Shown piece by piece: positions 53,740-63,072 of a stretch of 64,000 nucleotides of DNA (the first letter of the stretch is position 1; each line of letters opens with the position of its first letter). The notes under the pieces are model-generated. The model made no database searches. It saw nothing but the letters and a program-made list of their open reading frames with translations, and was not told the DNA's origin. The DNA is from UBA4802 sp964509195 (lineage in GTDB: Bacteria > Spirochaetota > UBA4802 > UB4802): contig CAZDWJ010000002.1 in NCBI GenBank assembly GCA_964509195.1, positions 207,146 to 271,145 on the forward strand, in the 5' to 3' direction. Position numbers and translations under genes: made by a program.

Positions 53740-55349
53740 TGTTTTGTAAATGTTAAGCAGGGATGTGCAGGCTTTGGTACAAATGAGCCTTTGAGGCATA
53801 ATGCCAGTTGCCGTATAGATTCATCAGTATCAGAGAAGGACATAAGCATTGGGTATGTGCCAAAGTGTTTAATAAAAGGATACGGGTTACCGGTTACAAG
53901 TAATAAAACTTTGTTTCTGGAATTTTTCTTGGATGTTAGCAGTTGATGCAGTTCATCAAACGAATACGATGAGCTATCAATTATAATTAAATGGTTGGCT
54001 TTATTAACTGGTGTATCATCTACTAATATATTTTCTTTTTTAAAAATATTAATAGTATTATTATTTTTTGAAAATAATTCTGTGTATGCATTGATATTAT
54101 CAATAACATAATTTTGTATATTTGCATCACTAGAATAAAATACAATAGAGTTGCGCGATAGCTCTGCGTTAAGAGCCTCTGCCTGATTCAATAGTTCTAA
54201 TTCATCCTGTGTAGGTTTATACCGCTTCAGTGAAATTACACCATTATCAAACTGCATGATATTGTATCTGAGTTTAAGTTCCAGTATTTTTGCTACTTTT
54301 GCCTTTAAAAGATTTTCTGAAATATTACCTTTCAGCAAAGCACGCTCAAGCGAATCTATGATCTCCTGTACATGATTTCCATAAGAGCTTATAAGCAGAA
54401 TATCAGCACCTGCTTTTATACTGTTAATAGCAGCATTTCCATGAGATTGATTACCTGTAATGCCTTTCATTTCCAGGTCATCTGTAATTATCAAACCTTC
54501 AAAATTGAGATATTTACGCAAAATATTATTTAAAAAAAGTGGTGACATGGTTGCAGGAGTGGTAATGCCAATAAGAGGGAACGCAATGTGTGCTGTCATA
54601 ATACATTCCACTCCGGCATCGATTGCTTTTTTAAATGGAACCAGCTCAACTTTTTTTAGATCAGGTAATGATTTGTAAATTACAGGCAGAGTATAATGGG
54701 AATCCTGATGGGTATCGCCATGACCAGGAAAGTGTTTGGCAACTGCAATACATTTTGATTTTTGTAGCCCCTTTATATATGCTTCTGCAAGAGTCCCACA
54801 TACTTCAGGCTTGCAACCAAATGACCTTATATTGATCACAGGATTATTGGGGTTATTATTTACATCGACCACGGGTGCATAATTCATATTAATTCCCGAT
54901 AATCGTAATTGTCTCCCTATTATTTGTGCCATAGTATAAGTTTTAGAAAAATCATTGATAACGCCTAAAGCAAAATTACCCGGAAATTGGGTTACACTTT
55001 GTTGGACCCTTTTAACCCTTCCCCCCTCCTGATCTATAGATATAAATAATGGGATTCCTGTATATTCCATTGCAAGATCTTGAAGATCATGCGCAAGTGC
55101 TTTGCAGGAACCATTATTCAAGTTGTATCCAAATAATATTACACCGCCTGGTTTAAATTTTTTTATGATGGTAATAGTATTCTCATCAATTTTGTTAGAA
55201 GGTATAGCTATAATGAGCATCTGTCCAATTAACGATTGTATATTTAGATCATCTACAATCTGTTTTGCTTCAGAGTAATATTTATGCCGAGTACATCCTG
55301 ATAGAGGAATGATTATTAGTAGTAGTGTAAATATAACTCTCATAAACAT
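53736..55349 (-). CDS. GH3 lipoprotein, beta-N-acetylhexosaminidase type
   Basis: The 537-residue protein begins MFMRVIFTLLLIIIPLSGC, a signal peptide with lipobox LSGC, so it is a lipoprotein. The glycoside hydrolase 3 core contains FISIDQEGGRVKRV, the catalytic loop AKHFPGHGDTHQDSH and the nucleophile region GLIITDDLEMKGI. These are the NagZ-type residues, including the His of the catalytic dyad. It probably removes GlcNAc from muropeptides at the cell envelope. A C-terminal alpha/beta domain follows from about residue 400. ATG 55349 has AAAGGA seven bases upstream; the frame runs on to 55388. Confidence 0.87.
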   Translation of the reverse strand: MFMRVIFTLLLIIIPLSGCTRHKYYSEAKQIVDDLNIQSLIGQMLIIAIPSNKIDENTITIIKKFKPGGVILFGYNLNNGSCKALAHDLQDLAMEYTGIPLFISIDQEGGRVKRVQQSVTQFPGNFALGVINDFSKTYTMAQIIGRQLRLSGINMNYAPVVDVNNNPNNPVINIRSFGCKPEVCGTLAEAYIKGLQKSKCIAVAKHFPGHGDTHQDSHYTLPVIYKSLPDLKKVELVPFKKAIDAGVECIMTAHIAFPLIGITTPATMSPLFLNNILRKYLNFEGLIITDDLEMKGITGNQSHGNAAINSIKAGADILLISSYGNHVQEIIDSLERALLKGNISENLLKAKVAKILELKLRYNIMQFDNGVISLKRYKPTQDELELLNQAEALNAELSRNSIVFYSSDANIQNYVIDNINAYTELFSKNNNTINIFKKENILVDDTPVNKANHLIIIDSSSYSFDELHQLLTSKKNSRNKVLLLVTGNPYPFIKHFGTYPMLMSFSDTDESIRQLALCLKGSFVPKPAHPCLTFTKQ

Positions 55350-55758
55350 ACAGGATTCCTTTAATGTGTTGCTATCAATAATAAGCATAAATGCATAAAT
55401 AACAATGATTTGTTATGAGTTATATACTATACATTAAAAAAATAAATATCAAATAAAACAAATCTTTAGTTGGAGGTACATTGGATAAAGATATTAATAA
55501 ATCATACCACATGAGAATAATATCTAAACTTATAATTCAATATAAAAATAAATAAAATAGAAAAAACTTATAATAACCGATGAATACTACAACATAATGT
55601 GTTCGTAAATGTTATTGACAATTTTATTAAATAGGGAGCTAATTAAAAAATTGAAATACAAAAACATATTTATTATCAAATGGTAAAAAGTAAATACGTA
55701 TAAATAAATTTTAATAATTGTAATGATGTAAAAATGTGCTATCTTAATAGTGGTAACT
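55350..55758. other. 409-base divergent spacer
   Basis: Very AT-rich. It holds a possible 24-codon frame (55481-55555) and a TTGACA at 55616-55621 that may serve the gene at 55759 (with GCTAAT 17 bases on). Nothing else recognisable. Confidence 0.45.
55481..55555 (+). CDS. Possible 24-residue peptide with strong ribosome site
   Basis: TTG at 55481 is preceded by GGAGG four bases upstream, rare in this spacer. The frame encodes MDKDINKSYHMRIISKLIIQ and four more residues before TAA. It is basic and amphipathic. It may be chance, or a remnant. Confidence 0.25.
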   Translation: MDKDINKSYHMRIISKLIIQYKNK

Positions 55759-56346
55759 ATGAGTTATTGTAATGACAACAATAATGTTAAAAAGTATATA
55801 GACAGTTATAATGCAACAAGTCAGACTGTCCCCCAGGTTATTGACAGGCTTTTAAATGATCTCAACCAAATGCACTATCCAAAAGAAGAGATAGAAGAAA
55901 TAATACTGTCAATGGATGAAGCCCTCACTAACGCAATTCAGGAAACTATACGAAAAGAACATAACTTCAATATAGCATATGACCCTGATATGCGAGAAAT
56001 TACTGTTATGTATATTGTTTCTAAAGATGAATTTGAAGCTGTAATTATAGACCATGGCAAGGGTTTTGATTTTCAGGAATCAATTAAAAAAACTCCCGAT
56101 AAAAATTCTTTTAATTATTTTGAGCAAATAACCAGATATTCCTGTGAAGAAGAATCTGGATTACATGTCAGGATAAACGGTCAACAGATATCCTTGAAAG
56201 GGATTGGTGCCGGCTTAAAAATCATGTGCGCATTTATGGATTCAATAACTATTGATCTGATTGATAAAGAGAAAATTGTTTCAGATACTGTTACACCACT
56301 CACCGATGGTACAATACTGACAATGAGAAGGAGAAGGAGATATTAA
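55759..56346 (+). CDS. RsbW/SpoIIAB-like anti-sigma ATPase
   Basis: The 195-residue protein has a GHKL ATPase domain with N-box DEALTNAIQET, G1 IIDHGKGFDF and G2 LKGIGAGLKIM. That is the pattern of serine kinases that bind sigma factors or anti-anti-sigma proteins. An insert of about 35 residues separates G1 from G2. No sigma factor, STAS protein or PP2C phosphatase is adjacent, so the partner is elsewhere. GTG 55750 is an alternative start; neither has a ribosome site. The stop overlaps the next start as TAATG. Confidence 0.77.
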   Translation: MSYCNDNNNVKKYIDSYNATSQTVPQVIDRLLNDLNQMHYPKEEIEEIILSMDEALTNAIQETIRKEHNFNIAYDPDMREITVMYIVSKDEFEAVIIDHGKGFDFQESIKKTPDKNSFNYFEQITRYSCEEESGLHVRINGQQISLKGIGAGLKIMCAFMDSITIDLIDKEKIVSDTVTPLTDGTILTMRRRRRY

Positions 56347-57089
56347 TGCGTCCGGAGAAAGCCTATAAGAATCTTGATTTCCTAAATTCAAGAGACGCAC
56401 GCATCATACGAATAATGTGTGAATATATTGAGCCAGAAAAACGTTTTAAACATTACAATATAAAACACACGGTTGTTTTTTTTGGATCAGCACGGACAAA
56501 ACCTGAGGATACGTTGTCGGGTAAATATTATAATGATGCCAGAAGATTAGCTTTTTTGTTGGCACAACATGGCAAAGAGCTTGAAGCTATACACGAAGGA
56601 TTTGTAATATGTACAGGTGGTGGACCTGGTATTATGGAAGCAGCCAACAGAGGAGCAAAAGAAGCTGGAGCATATACCATTGGGTTAAATATATCACTGC
56701 CATTTGAACAAATGCCAAACCCTTATATTTCTCCCGAACTAAATTTTGAATTTCATTATTTTTTTATGCGTAAACTGTGGTTTTTATATCATGCAAAAGC
56801 TATTGTTGTATTTCCAGGTGGATATGGTACATTGGATGAATTATTTGAAACCCTTACATTGGTGCAGACAAACAAATTGCAAAAACATGATATTCCTATA
56901 GTTCTTTATGATAAAAGCTTCTGGGATAAATTAATCAATTTTGAAATGCTTGTTGATTATGGATATATTGATGAACACGATCTTAATATGATACATTATT
57001 CCAATAGTCCGGATGAAGGGTTTGAATATCTTAAGCCAAAATTAAAAGAGCTTATTGAAAGAGTAAATCATACAATAGAAAATAAATGA
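56346..57089 (+). CDS. LOG family protein (putative nucleotide 5'-monophosphate phosphoribohydrolase)
   Basis: The 247-residue Rossmann-type protein carries CTGGGPGIMEAANRGAKEAG (89-108) and PGGYGTLDELFE (157-168), the two signatures of the LOG/TIGR00730 family. Related enzymes cleave AMP or cytokinin riboside monophosphates. It is longer than the plant-type (about 190 residues), fitting the bacterial PpnN/YgdH-related type-II group without its extra domains. Translationally coupled to the ATPase gene by TAATG. Confidence 0.85.
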   Translation: MRPEKAYKNLDFLNSRDARIIRIMCEYIEPEKRFKHYNIKHTVVFFGSARTKPEDTLSGKYYNDARRLAFLLAQHGKELEAIHEGFVICTGGGPGIMEAANRGAKEAGAYTIGLNISLPFEQMPNPYISPELNFEFHYFFMRKLWFLYHAKAIVVFPGGYGTLDELFETLTLVQTNKLQKHDIPIVLYDKSFWDKLINFEMLVDYGYIDEHDLNMIHYSNSPDEGFEYLKPKLKELIERVNHTIENK

Positions 57090-57131
57090 AATAAATTTTT
57101 TAACTCATTTTATTAGTAATTAGGAAATTAT

Positions 57132-58328
57132 ATGGATACTATAAAAGAACTACCTGGTGGGCTAGAAAATGTTCAATTATTTAAATTTTCTGCTGTTGAG
57201 TGCGGTATTCGATACACAAACCGACTTGATTTGTCATTAATATACTCCGATCAACCATGTTGGGCTGCAGGTGCGTTCACAACAAATAAATTATGTGCTG
57301 CTCCTGTTATAGTATGTCGTGAACGAATAAACAATCCAATACATGCAATACTTATTAATGCTACAAATGCCAATGCTGCTACTGGCAAGCAGGGTTATGA
57401 TAATGCAAAATTTCTTACAAAGGAATTGGCAAAGTTACTTTCAATTGATGAAAGTTCAGTATTAATGGCATCGACCGGGATAATAGGCGTCCAGCTGCCT
57501 GTCGAAAAAATGAAAAACAGCCTGCCTGAGCTTATAGACAATCTAAGTGTTGAAGCGGGGGCTCTATTGCCAAAAGCTATTATGACAACCGATACATTTC
57601 CTAAACAATATGCCATTTCTTTTGAAACATCAACAGGCAAATATACCATGGCAGGTATTGCAAAGGGTGCGGGTATGATAGCTCCTAATATGGCTACACT
57701 GTTATGCTTTGTAATAACAGATTTCCCGATGGAACAAAAGCAATTACAAAAGTTATTTTATCAAAGTGTAAATATTTCATTAAATGCCATTACAATTGAT
57801 GGTGACATGTCCACCAATGATACTGCCATCATATTATCCCCTGCACTACAATCCAACCATAGCGATAATGACATTAAAACTTTTAAAGATGCGTTAGATG
57901 TAATGATGAAAAAGCTGGCATACCTGATTGTAAGCGATGCGGAAGGTGCTACAAAATGTGTTACTATAAAAGTAATACATGCAGCAAATGACAGTGATGC
58001 CAAAAAGGCTGCAAAATCTATTGCAGAATCACTTCTTGTTAAAACTGCAATGTTTGGGAATGACCCAAATTGGGGAAGAATAGCATGTGCAGCTGGATAT
58101 TCAGGTGCGGAATTACATGAAGATAGACTATCAATATACTTTGATGAAATCCCACTTTTTAAAAACGGTGCACCAGTTGAATATGAAAAAGAGAAATTAA
58201 TAAATATTTTAAAGAAAAGAGAATATACAATCACAGTTGATTTTGGTATTGGAAATGCTCACTTTGAATATTTAACTTCAGATTTAAGTTATGATTATGT
58301 AAAAATAAATGCAGAATACTCAACATGA
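57132..58328 (+). CDS. argJ: Bifunctional glutamate N-acetyltransferase/ornithine acetyltransferase
   Basis: The 398-residue precursor cleaves itself before Thr189 in KGAGMIAPNMATLLCF, giving alpha and beta chains. It recycles the acetyl group from acetylornithine to glutamate in arginine synthesis. Other conserved sequences are TNKLCAAPV, NATNANAATG, and DPNWGRIACAAGYSG. The rest of the arg pathway is not in the window. AGGAAATTAT precedes ATG. Confidence 0.95.
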   Translation: MDTIKELPGGLENVQLFKFSAVECGIRYTNRLDLSLIYSDQPCWAAGAFTTNKLCAAPVIVCRERINNPIHAILINATNANAATGKQGYDNAKFLTKELAKLLSIDESSVLMASTGIIGVQLPVEKMKNSLPELIDNLSVEAGALLPKAIMTTDTFPKQYAISFETSTGKYTMAGIAKGAGMIAPNMATLLCFVITDFPMEQKQLQKLFYQSVNISLNAITIDGDMSTNDTAIILSPALQSNHSDNDIKTFKDALDVMMKKLAYLIVSDAEGATKCVTIKVIHAANDSDAKKAAKSIAESLLVKTAMFGNDPNWGRIACAAGYSGAELHEDRLSIYFDEIPLFKNGAPVEYEKEKLINILKKREYTITVDFGIGNAHFEYLTSDLSYDYVKINAEYST

Positions 58329-58406
58329 TATTCATTATTATCCTTGACTTTATATTCAAAGCATTACTACTATAATTAAATAAGTGTTACTAATGGAATC
58401 ATAGAA

Positions 58407-59489
58407 ATGAAATTATTTAAAAACATATGGGTTATATTTATATTATTACTTATATTTGGATCACCGCTTACTGCACAGGTTCCTGAGAGGCAAAAAATAA
58501 TTATTTATTATTTTAATGATGAAAGTGCTACACAAAACTATAGATATTATTCTTATATCATACCCGATTCATTGTCTTCTGAGCTAAAAAATAAAATTGA
58601 GTATGAAGTTACAGTTCTGCCTGTCAAATTCAAATATATCTCTTCACAGGCTACCGATGAAGAAAAAGCTAATATTGTAGCAATTTTAACAAGCAGGGGT
58701 AAAGAAGTTGCGGCAAATTTTTCTGTAATTGGATCATATAAAGTTGAAAAAAACACTATCCATATAAAAACTCAGATATGTAATATTGCAACCGGTGAAA
58801 TAATTGATGCCGCTGAAACACAAGAAAAAATAGGAGCATTAATTTACGAAATTATAGATAAAATCACAGTAAAAATCAATACAGAGTTACAAAGAACTAT
58901 AGAAGTTGAAAAAGTGAAAATTGCGGTTTCCCCTTATAAGAATTTTTATACATCATTCAAAGATATATTTATTTCCTATTCATACAATTATTTATTTTTT
59001 ACTGGTGATTGGGAGAATATCTACAACGATACTAAGATGAGTAATATCTTTATAGGTATCCCGATTTCTAAATTATATTCTTCAAATAATACATTTATAA
59101 ATGCATTATATTTTGCTCCTAAATGGAAATTTTTCTCTGCTCATAACCATGATATGAATGATACCTATGACACATATCTTTCAGTATATATGTGCGGTAT
59201 ATCTTTTTTTTATTATTACACCTTATCACCATTAATTGCTATTACTATAGGCGTAGAACCCGGCATTTCATACTCTGATCTTTATATCGTATTATTTCAA
59301 GAAGCGGGCCCTTTTGCGCCACACGTTAAAAAAGGTTCCTATGATCCTTTTGTATCTGCAGAAATTAACACAGTTTTTCATTTTTACTCTATTGCATTTA
59401 CTGGCGGAATTAATTATAACAGGATTTTTTATAAAGGCAATGACCTTGAAGCATTTGGCATAAGTTTTGGGATTCAGTATAAATTATAG
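58407..59489 (+). CDS. Secreted protein with CsgG/FlgO-like domain and probable beta-barrel
   Basis: The 360-residue protein has a signal peptide (about 1-23, ending LTAQ). The N-terminal half is an alpha/beta domain (IIIYYFNDES, ANFSVIGSYKVEKNTIHIKTQICNIATGEII) resembling the FlgO/CsgG/LpoB fold. The C-terminal half, from about 185, has alternating aromatic/hydrophobic strands (YLFFTGDWENIYND and FVSAEINTVFHFYSIAFTGGINYNR) and ends in a strand YKL, like an outer-membrane barrel. Function unknown. It is followed 14 bases later by the next gene. Confidence 0.65.
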   Translation: MKLFKNIWVIFILLLIFGSPLTAQVPERQKIIIYYFNDESATQNYRYYSYIIPDSLSSELKNKIEYEVTVLPVKFKYISSQATDEEKANIVAILTSRGKEVAANFSVIGSYKVEKNTIHIKTQICNIATGEIIDAAETQEKIGALIYEIIDKITVKINTELQRTIEVEKVKIAVSPYKNFYTSFKDIFISYSYNYLFFTGDWENIYNDTKMSNIFIGIPISKLYSSNNTFINALYFAPKWKFFSAHNHDMNDTYDTYLSVYMCGISFFYYYTLSPLIAITIGVEPGISYSDLYIVLFQEAGPFAPHVKKGSYDPFVSAEINTVFHFYSIAFTGGINYNRIFYKGNDLEAFGISFGIQYKL

Positions 59490-59503
59490 AGGTAAAGATA
59501 GAA

Positions 59504-60001
59504 ATGAAACCAAAATTATTGCATTCACATAACGATTACTGGTGTAAGCGCCCATTATGGGATGCCATAGAGTATGGTTGCAACATGATTGAAGCTGATA
59601 TAATTTATATGAATAAAAAACTTACGTTGTCTCATTCATGGAGACCATTTGAATTTATGTGTTATGGTGAATTAGAAGATACTTATCTTAGACCTCTTCA
59701 CCGTTATTGTGCAGATAATCCAGAAAAAGATCTATGGATGTATGTAGAATATAAAGATTCAAATGAAAAGATAAATGATATTCTATATAAACTTTTTAAA
59801 CAATATGCAATATCTAATTTACACTATACAATATCTGCACAAAATGAACGATGGTATCAAAAACCGCGATTTAAAACTGCTATGAAATTTTATAATAATT
59901 ACAGAGACCAGTTACAACTGAAATGGAAAACAACTGAACTGGCTCAAGAATATGAAATAACAAAAGTAGATTTATTTCCACACTCTATCTGGCATTTTTA
60001 A
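59504..60001 (+). CDS. Short PI-PLC-like phosphodiesterase relative (AIM6-like)
   Basis: The 165-residue protein begins MKPKLLHSHNDYWCKRPLWDAIEYGCNMIEADI, then LTLSHSWRPFEF. The HSHNDY...EAD pattern belongs to the AIM6-like group of the PI-PLC/GDPD superfamily. Members are usually 250-390 residues, so the protein is short and lacks part of the barrel; it may be reduced or inactive. No signal peptide. GAGG lies upstream of ATG and it is 17 bases before the DUF360 gene. Confidence 0.6.
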   Translation: MKPKLLHSHNDYWCKRPLWDAIEYGCNMIEADIIYMNKKLTLSHSWRPFEFMCYGELEDTYLRPLHRYCADNPEKDLWMYVEYKDSNEKINDILYKLFKQYAISNLHYTISAQNERWYQKPRFKTAMKFYNNYRDQLQLKWKTTELAQEYEITKVDLFPHSIWHF

Positions 60002-60018
60002 CACACTGGTGCTTTATT

Positions 60019-60357
60019 ATGAAGGACATTATAAAAAAATGGTTTATATTATCAATAGCAATTTATTTAGCATCTTCTATTGTAAGTGGATTTTCAGCTG
60101 ATACTGCTACATCTATCATTGTCGCATCAGCTTTGTTAGGGATACTAAATGTATTTATTAAACCAATTCTTATATTTATAACTTTACCAATAAATCTTAT
60201 TACATTAGGTCTGTTTACATTTGTTATCAACGCAATTTTGTTATATCTTGTTTCATTGCTTGTGAAAGGAATATTCATAGAATCGTTTGTTGCTGCCTTG
60301 CTGGCTTCAATAGTAATCAGCATAATTTCAATTACAATTGAGTGGATATTTGGTTAA
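60019..60357 (+). CDS. DUF360 / YvlD-family small membrane protein
   Basis: The 112-residue protein has four membrane spans and the family sequence ASALLGILNVFIKPILIFITLPINLITLGLF (in part). Databases often label it phage holin family, but the group is a chromosomal YvlD-type membrane protein and there is no phage context. Function unknown. Confidence 0.8.
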   Translation: MKDIIKKWFILSIAIYLASSIVSGFSADTATSIIVASALLGILNVFIKPILIFITLPINLITLGLFTFVINAILLYLVSLLVKGIFIESFVAALLASIVISIISITIEWIFG

Positions 60358-60383
60358 AAAAAATATAAAATAAAAATCATTAT

Positions 60384-61538
60384 ATGATAATTGTATCAAT
60401 AGGTGCCGGCAAACATCAAATACCTATCATTAAAGCTTGTAAAGATGCAGGCTACAAAGTTGTTGGTGTAGATAAAAATACACATGCTGAAGGCTTGCAG
60501 CTGTGTGACATAAAGATTATCGAATCAATTTATAATTACCATGAAATTTATTTTTTACTAAAAGAAATTCTTGTCTTCGATGATATCGCTGCAATCGTTA
60601 CACGGTCATACGGTGATGCAGTTAAAACTGTTGCATATCTCTGCCAGCAGTTTAGGCTGCCATTTATCGATTTTTGCATTGTGGATTCGTTAAACAATAA
60701 GTCATTATTCAGAGCTATCGCCACAAAAAATAACATACAGATGCCCCGCGGATACATTCTTAATAAAAATCATTTAATAAAAAGTTTTGATATTCCTTTT
60801 CCATGCATAGCAAAACCTGCTAAAGGGCATGCAAAGCAGAGTGTGAAGCTTGTATATAATTATGATGATTTGAAAAGGTTCATTGCATCTAACAAAAGTG
60901 ATTATATCATAGAAGAATATATTGAAGGTGACGAAATTATTGTATTGGGATTTGTGTATAAAAATATATTTTATATTTGTGATATTAGCGACAAGATAGT
61001 AAATGCAAAGCCATATTTTGTTGATAGGATGCATATTTTACCATCAAAATATCATACCATGTATTATCAATTACAACAGCTAGGACAGAAAATTGCTGAT
61101 ATTTTTGCCTTACATGCAACGCCTCTTTTAATGGAATGTGTTATAAAGAACAATTCTATTTATTTAATAGAGGCTGCATGCGAATTTGGTGGAGAATACC
61201 TTGCAGATTATGCAATTCCTGCCCGCAGTGAGTATAACATATTCAAAGCATTTATTGATGCGCTCATTAACGGGAAAATTGAATTGCCGCAAAATATATC
61301 AAAAGCATCTGTAGTTAAATATATTATGGGTCGTAATGGGAAATTAATTTCGTACAATAATTGCAAAAATAAAAATCTTATTCATTCAGAAATATTTTAT
61401 ACCATTGGTGAATCATTGCATTATCCAACCAACAATCACCAACGATTGGGTGTGATAGTCACAAAAGGAAAAACAGTTGAAAACGCAATACAAACAGCCG
61501 ACACAATACTTGAACAGATGCGCATCATAATAGAATGA
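60384..61538 (+). CDS. ATP-grasp family ligase
   Basis: The 384-residue protein has a Rossmann-like front (MIIVSIGAGKHQIPIIKACK, then VVGVDKN), a middle domain with KPAKGHAKQSVKLV and YIIEEYIEGDEIIVLGF, and the metal site LLMECVIKNNSIYLIEA. That matches the carbamoylphosphate/PylC-like ATP-grasp group, which joins a carboxylate to an amine through an acyl phosphate. Its stop overlaps the next gene as ATGA, so it is coupled to two methyltransferases. A role in making or modifying a small molecule or surface polymer is likely; the substrate is unknown. Confidence 0.8.
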   Translation: MIIVSIGAGKHQIPIIKACKDAGYKVVGVDKNTHAEGLQLCDIKIIESIYNYHEIYFLLKEILVFDDIAAIVTRSYGDAVKTVAYLCQQFRLPFIDFCIVDSLNNKSLFRAIATKNNIQMPRGYILNKNHLIKSFDIPFPCIAKPAKGHAKQSVKLVYNYDDLKRFIASNKSDYIIEEYIEGDEIIVLGFVYKNIFYICDISDKIVNAKPYFVDRMHILPSKYHTMYYQLQQLGQKIADIFALHATPLLMECVIKNNSIYLIEAACEFGGEYLADYAIPARSEYNIFKAFIDALINGKIELPQNISKASVVKYIMGRNGKLISYNNCKNKNLIHSEIFYTIGESLHYPTNNHQRLGVIVTKGKTVENAIQTADTILEQMRIIIE

Positions 61539-62176
61539 CAATGGATACAACATCAAAAAGCTGGAATACTCATTATACACGTGAATCTTCAGTGCTTTTA
61601 TATCCCGACGAACAACTTGTGCGTATGCTGGCAAAATATGCTGTAAACAAAAACAGAGCAATTGATGTGGGATGCGGCACTGGAAGGCATATAAAACTTT
61701 TACAAGAATCTGGCTGCAACTATGTGGTTGGGCTTGATGTAAGCTACAATGCTTTAGTTCATTGTAAAAAGGTTTTACTGGCACAGTATATTCAGGCAAC
61801 AATACAAAATCTTCCTTTTGGCGATAATTCTTTTGATATAGCCATTGCCTGGGGATCGCTACATTACACAACAAAAGAAATTCTTCCCGCAATGCTATCT
61901 GAGATTAAACGGATACTATCTCCACAGGGAGTATTTTTTGGAACTTTACGCAGTGATAGTGATACCTATATCACCCGTGGAAAATACCTTGGCAGTAATA
62001 CATGGGAGACAACACTGCCAGACATTAAAGGCGCGGTTGTTTCTTTATATTCACTTGAAGAAGTTCGATCATATTTGAACATCTTCAGTGAAGTGCACAT
62101 TGGCTTGATGGAACGCACCGTTTTAGATGACCTTTCAAAAAAAATATCACACTGGTATTTCTGTGCAAAAGTATGA
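61535..62176 (+). CDS. SAM-dependent methyltransferase, class I
   Basis: The 213-residue enzyme has motif I AIDVGCGTGRHIKLL, motif II-region GLDVSYNALVHCKK, and LPFGDNSFDIAIAWGSLHYT. That is a methyltransf_11-type fold acting on a small molecule. It overlaps the ATP-grasp gene and the next methyltransferase by four bases each (ATGA), implying coordinated synthesis. Confidence 0.83.
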   Translation: MTMDTTSKSWNTHYTRESSVLLYPDEQLVRMLAKYAVNKNRAIDVGCGTGRHIKLLQESGCNYVVGLDVSYNALVHCKKVLLAQYIQATIQNLPFGDNSFDIAIAWGSLHYTTKEILPAMLSEIKRILSPQGVFFGTLRSDSDTYITRGKYLGSNTWETTLPDIKGAVVSLYSLEEVRSYLNIFSEVHIGLMERTVLDDLSKKISHWYFCAKV

Positions 62177-63072
62177 AATCTAAATTTCAATTTGATCCAG
62201 TTTTGAATACATGCCCATTGTGTAAATGCAATCACATTTCATTTTTATATGCGATAGCTCATAGCAATCCACAATTTACAGTATATAAGTGTCATGACTG
62301 TAAGTTTATATTCATGAATCCACCGTTGAGTGAAGAAGCAGAAGCAATGCTTTATGATGAAGGATATTACACTGGTACTGCAAACTATACCTATTATGAT
62401 GAGAGGAACGTTGAACAGTATGCTCAGTACGTCTGGAATGCACGGTTAAAAACTATACAAAAATATGTTAAAACTGGAAACTTTCTAGATATAGGATGTT
62501 CATTTGGTGGATTTTTAAAACTTGCATCCAAATATTATACAGTATATGGAATTGAACCTTCACACTATTCTAGCAAATATGCACAACAACGCTTTGGAAA
62601 AGACGCTATACATATAGGTACACTTTTTGATCATCCATTTACACATAATTTTTTTTCAGTAATAACAATGATAGAAGTATTAGAACATATACGCAATCCA
62701 TACGAAGCATTATCAGAATGCTATCGTTTATGTACTGATAATGGATTGCTTGTGATACAGACAGCTAATATGGATGGATTACAGGCAAAACTTAATAAAA
62801 ATCATTATCTATATTTTCTACCTGGGCACTTTTCATATTTTACAAAACACAATCTGACCACAACATTAAAAAAAATAGGTTTTAGAAAAATAAAAGTGTT
62901 CCAGCCTGTTGATTTTGGCTTAGTACCTAAATTATTAAAATCGCGAATGAACTTTAAATCAATTAAAGATTATAAAAGCTGGATACGCATAGCAGGATAT
63001 CATTATGTGAGTAAAATTCATGCGGGAAATTTTGCTATTACAAGTTCCATGGTTGTGTATGCGTTTAAATGA
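62173..63072 (+). CDS. Zinc-ribbon-tethered SAM methyltransferase
   Basis: The 299-residue protein starts with a zinc ribbon (CPLCKCNHISF ... YKCHDCKFIFMNPP, four Cys pairs of CX2C type) and then a class I methyltransferase with FLDIGCSFGGFLKLA and ITMIEVLEHIRNPYEAL. This is the arrangement of the Methyltransf_23 group found in polysaccharide and natural-product clusters. Overlaps the previous gene as ATGA. It is the end of the three-gene unit. Confidence 0.83.
   Translation: MKSKFQFDPVLNTCPLCKCNHISFLYAIAHSNPQFTVYKCHDCKFIFMNPPLSEEAEAMLYDEGYYTGTANYTYYDERNVEQYAQYVWNARLKTIQKYVKTGNFLDIGCSFGGFLKLASKYYTVYGIEPSHYSSKYAQQRFGKDAIHIGTLFDHPFTHNFFSVITMIEVLEHIRNPYEALSECYRLCTDNGLLVIQTANMDGLQAKLNKNHYLYFLPGHFSYFTKHNLTTTLKKIGFRKIKVFQPVDFGLVPKLLKSRMNFKSIKDYKSWIRIAGYHYVSKIHAGNFAITSSMVVYAFK

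Noticed and set aside
57761..58234. 157-codon minus-strand frame
   Set aside because: Antisense to argJ, which is unmistakable; no independent signals.
60019..60357. Phage holin, as evidence for a prophage
   Set aside because: The sequence is a YvlD/DUF360 membrane protein and there are no phage structural, lysis or integrase genes around.
61413..61892. 159-codon minus-strand frame
   Set aside because: Crosses the ATP-grasp and methyltransferase genes, both strongly supported on the other strand.
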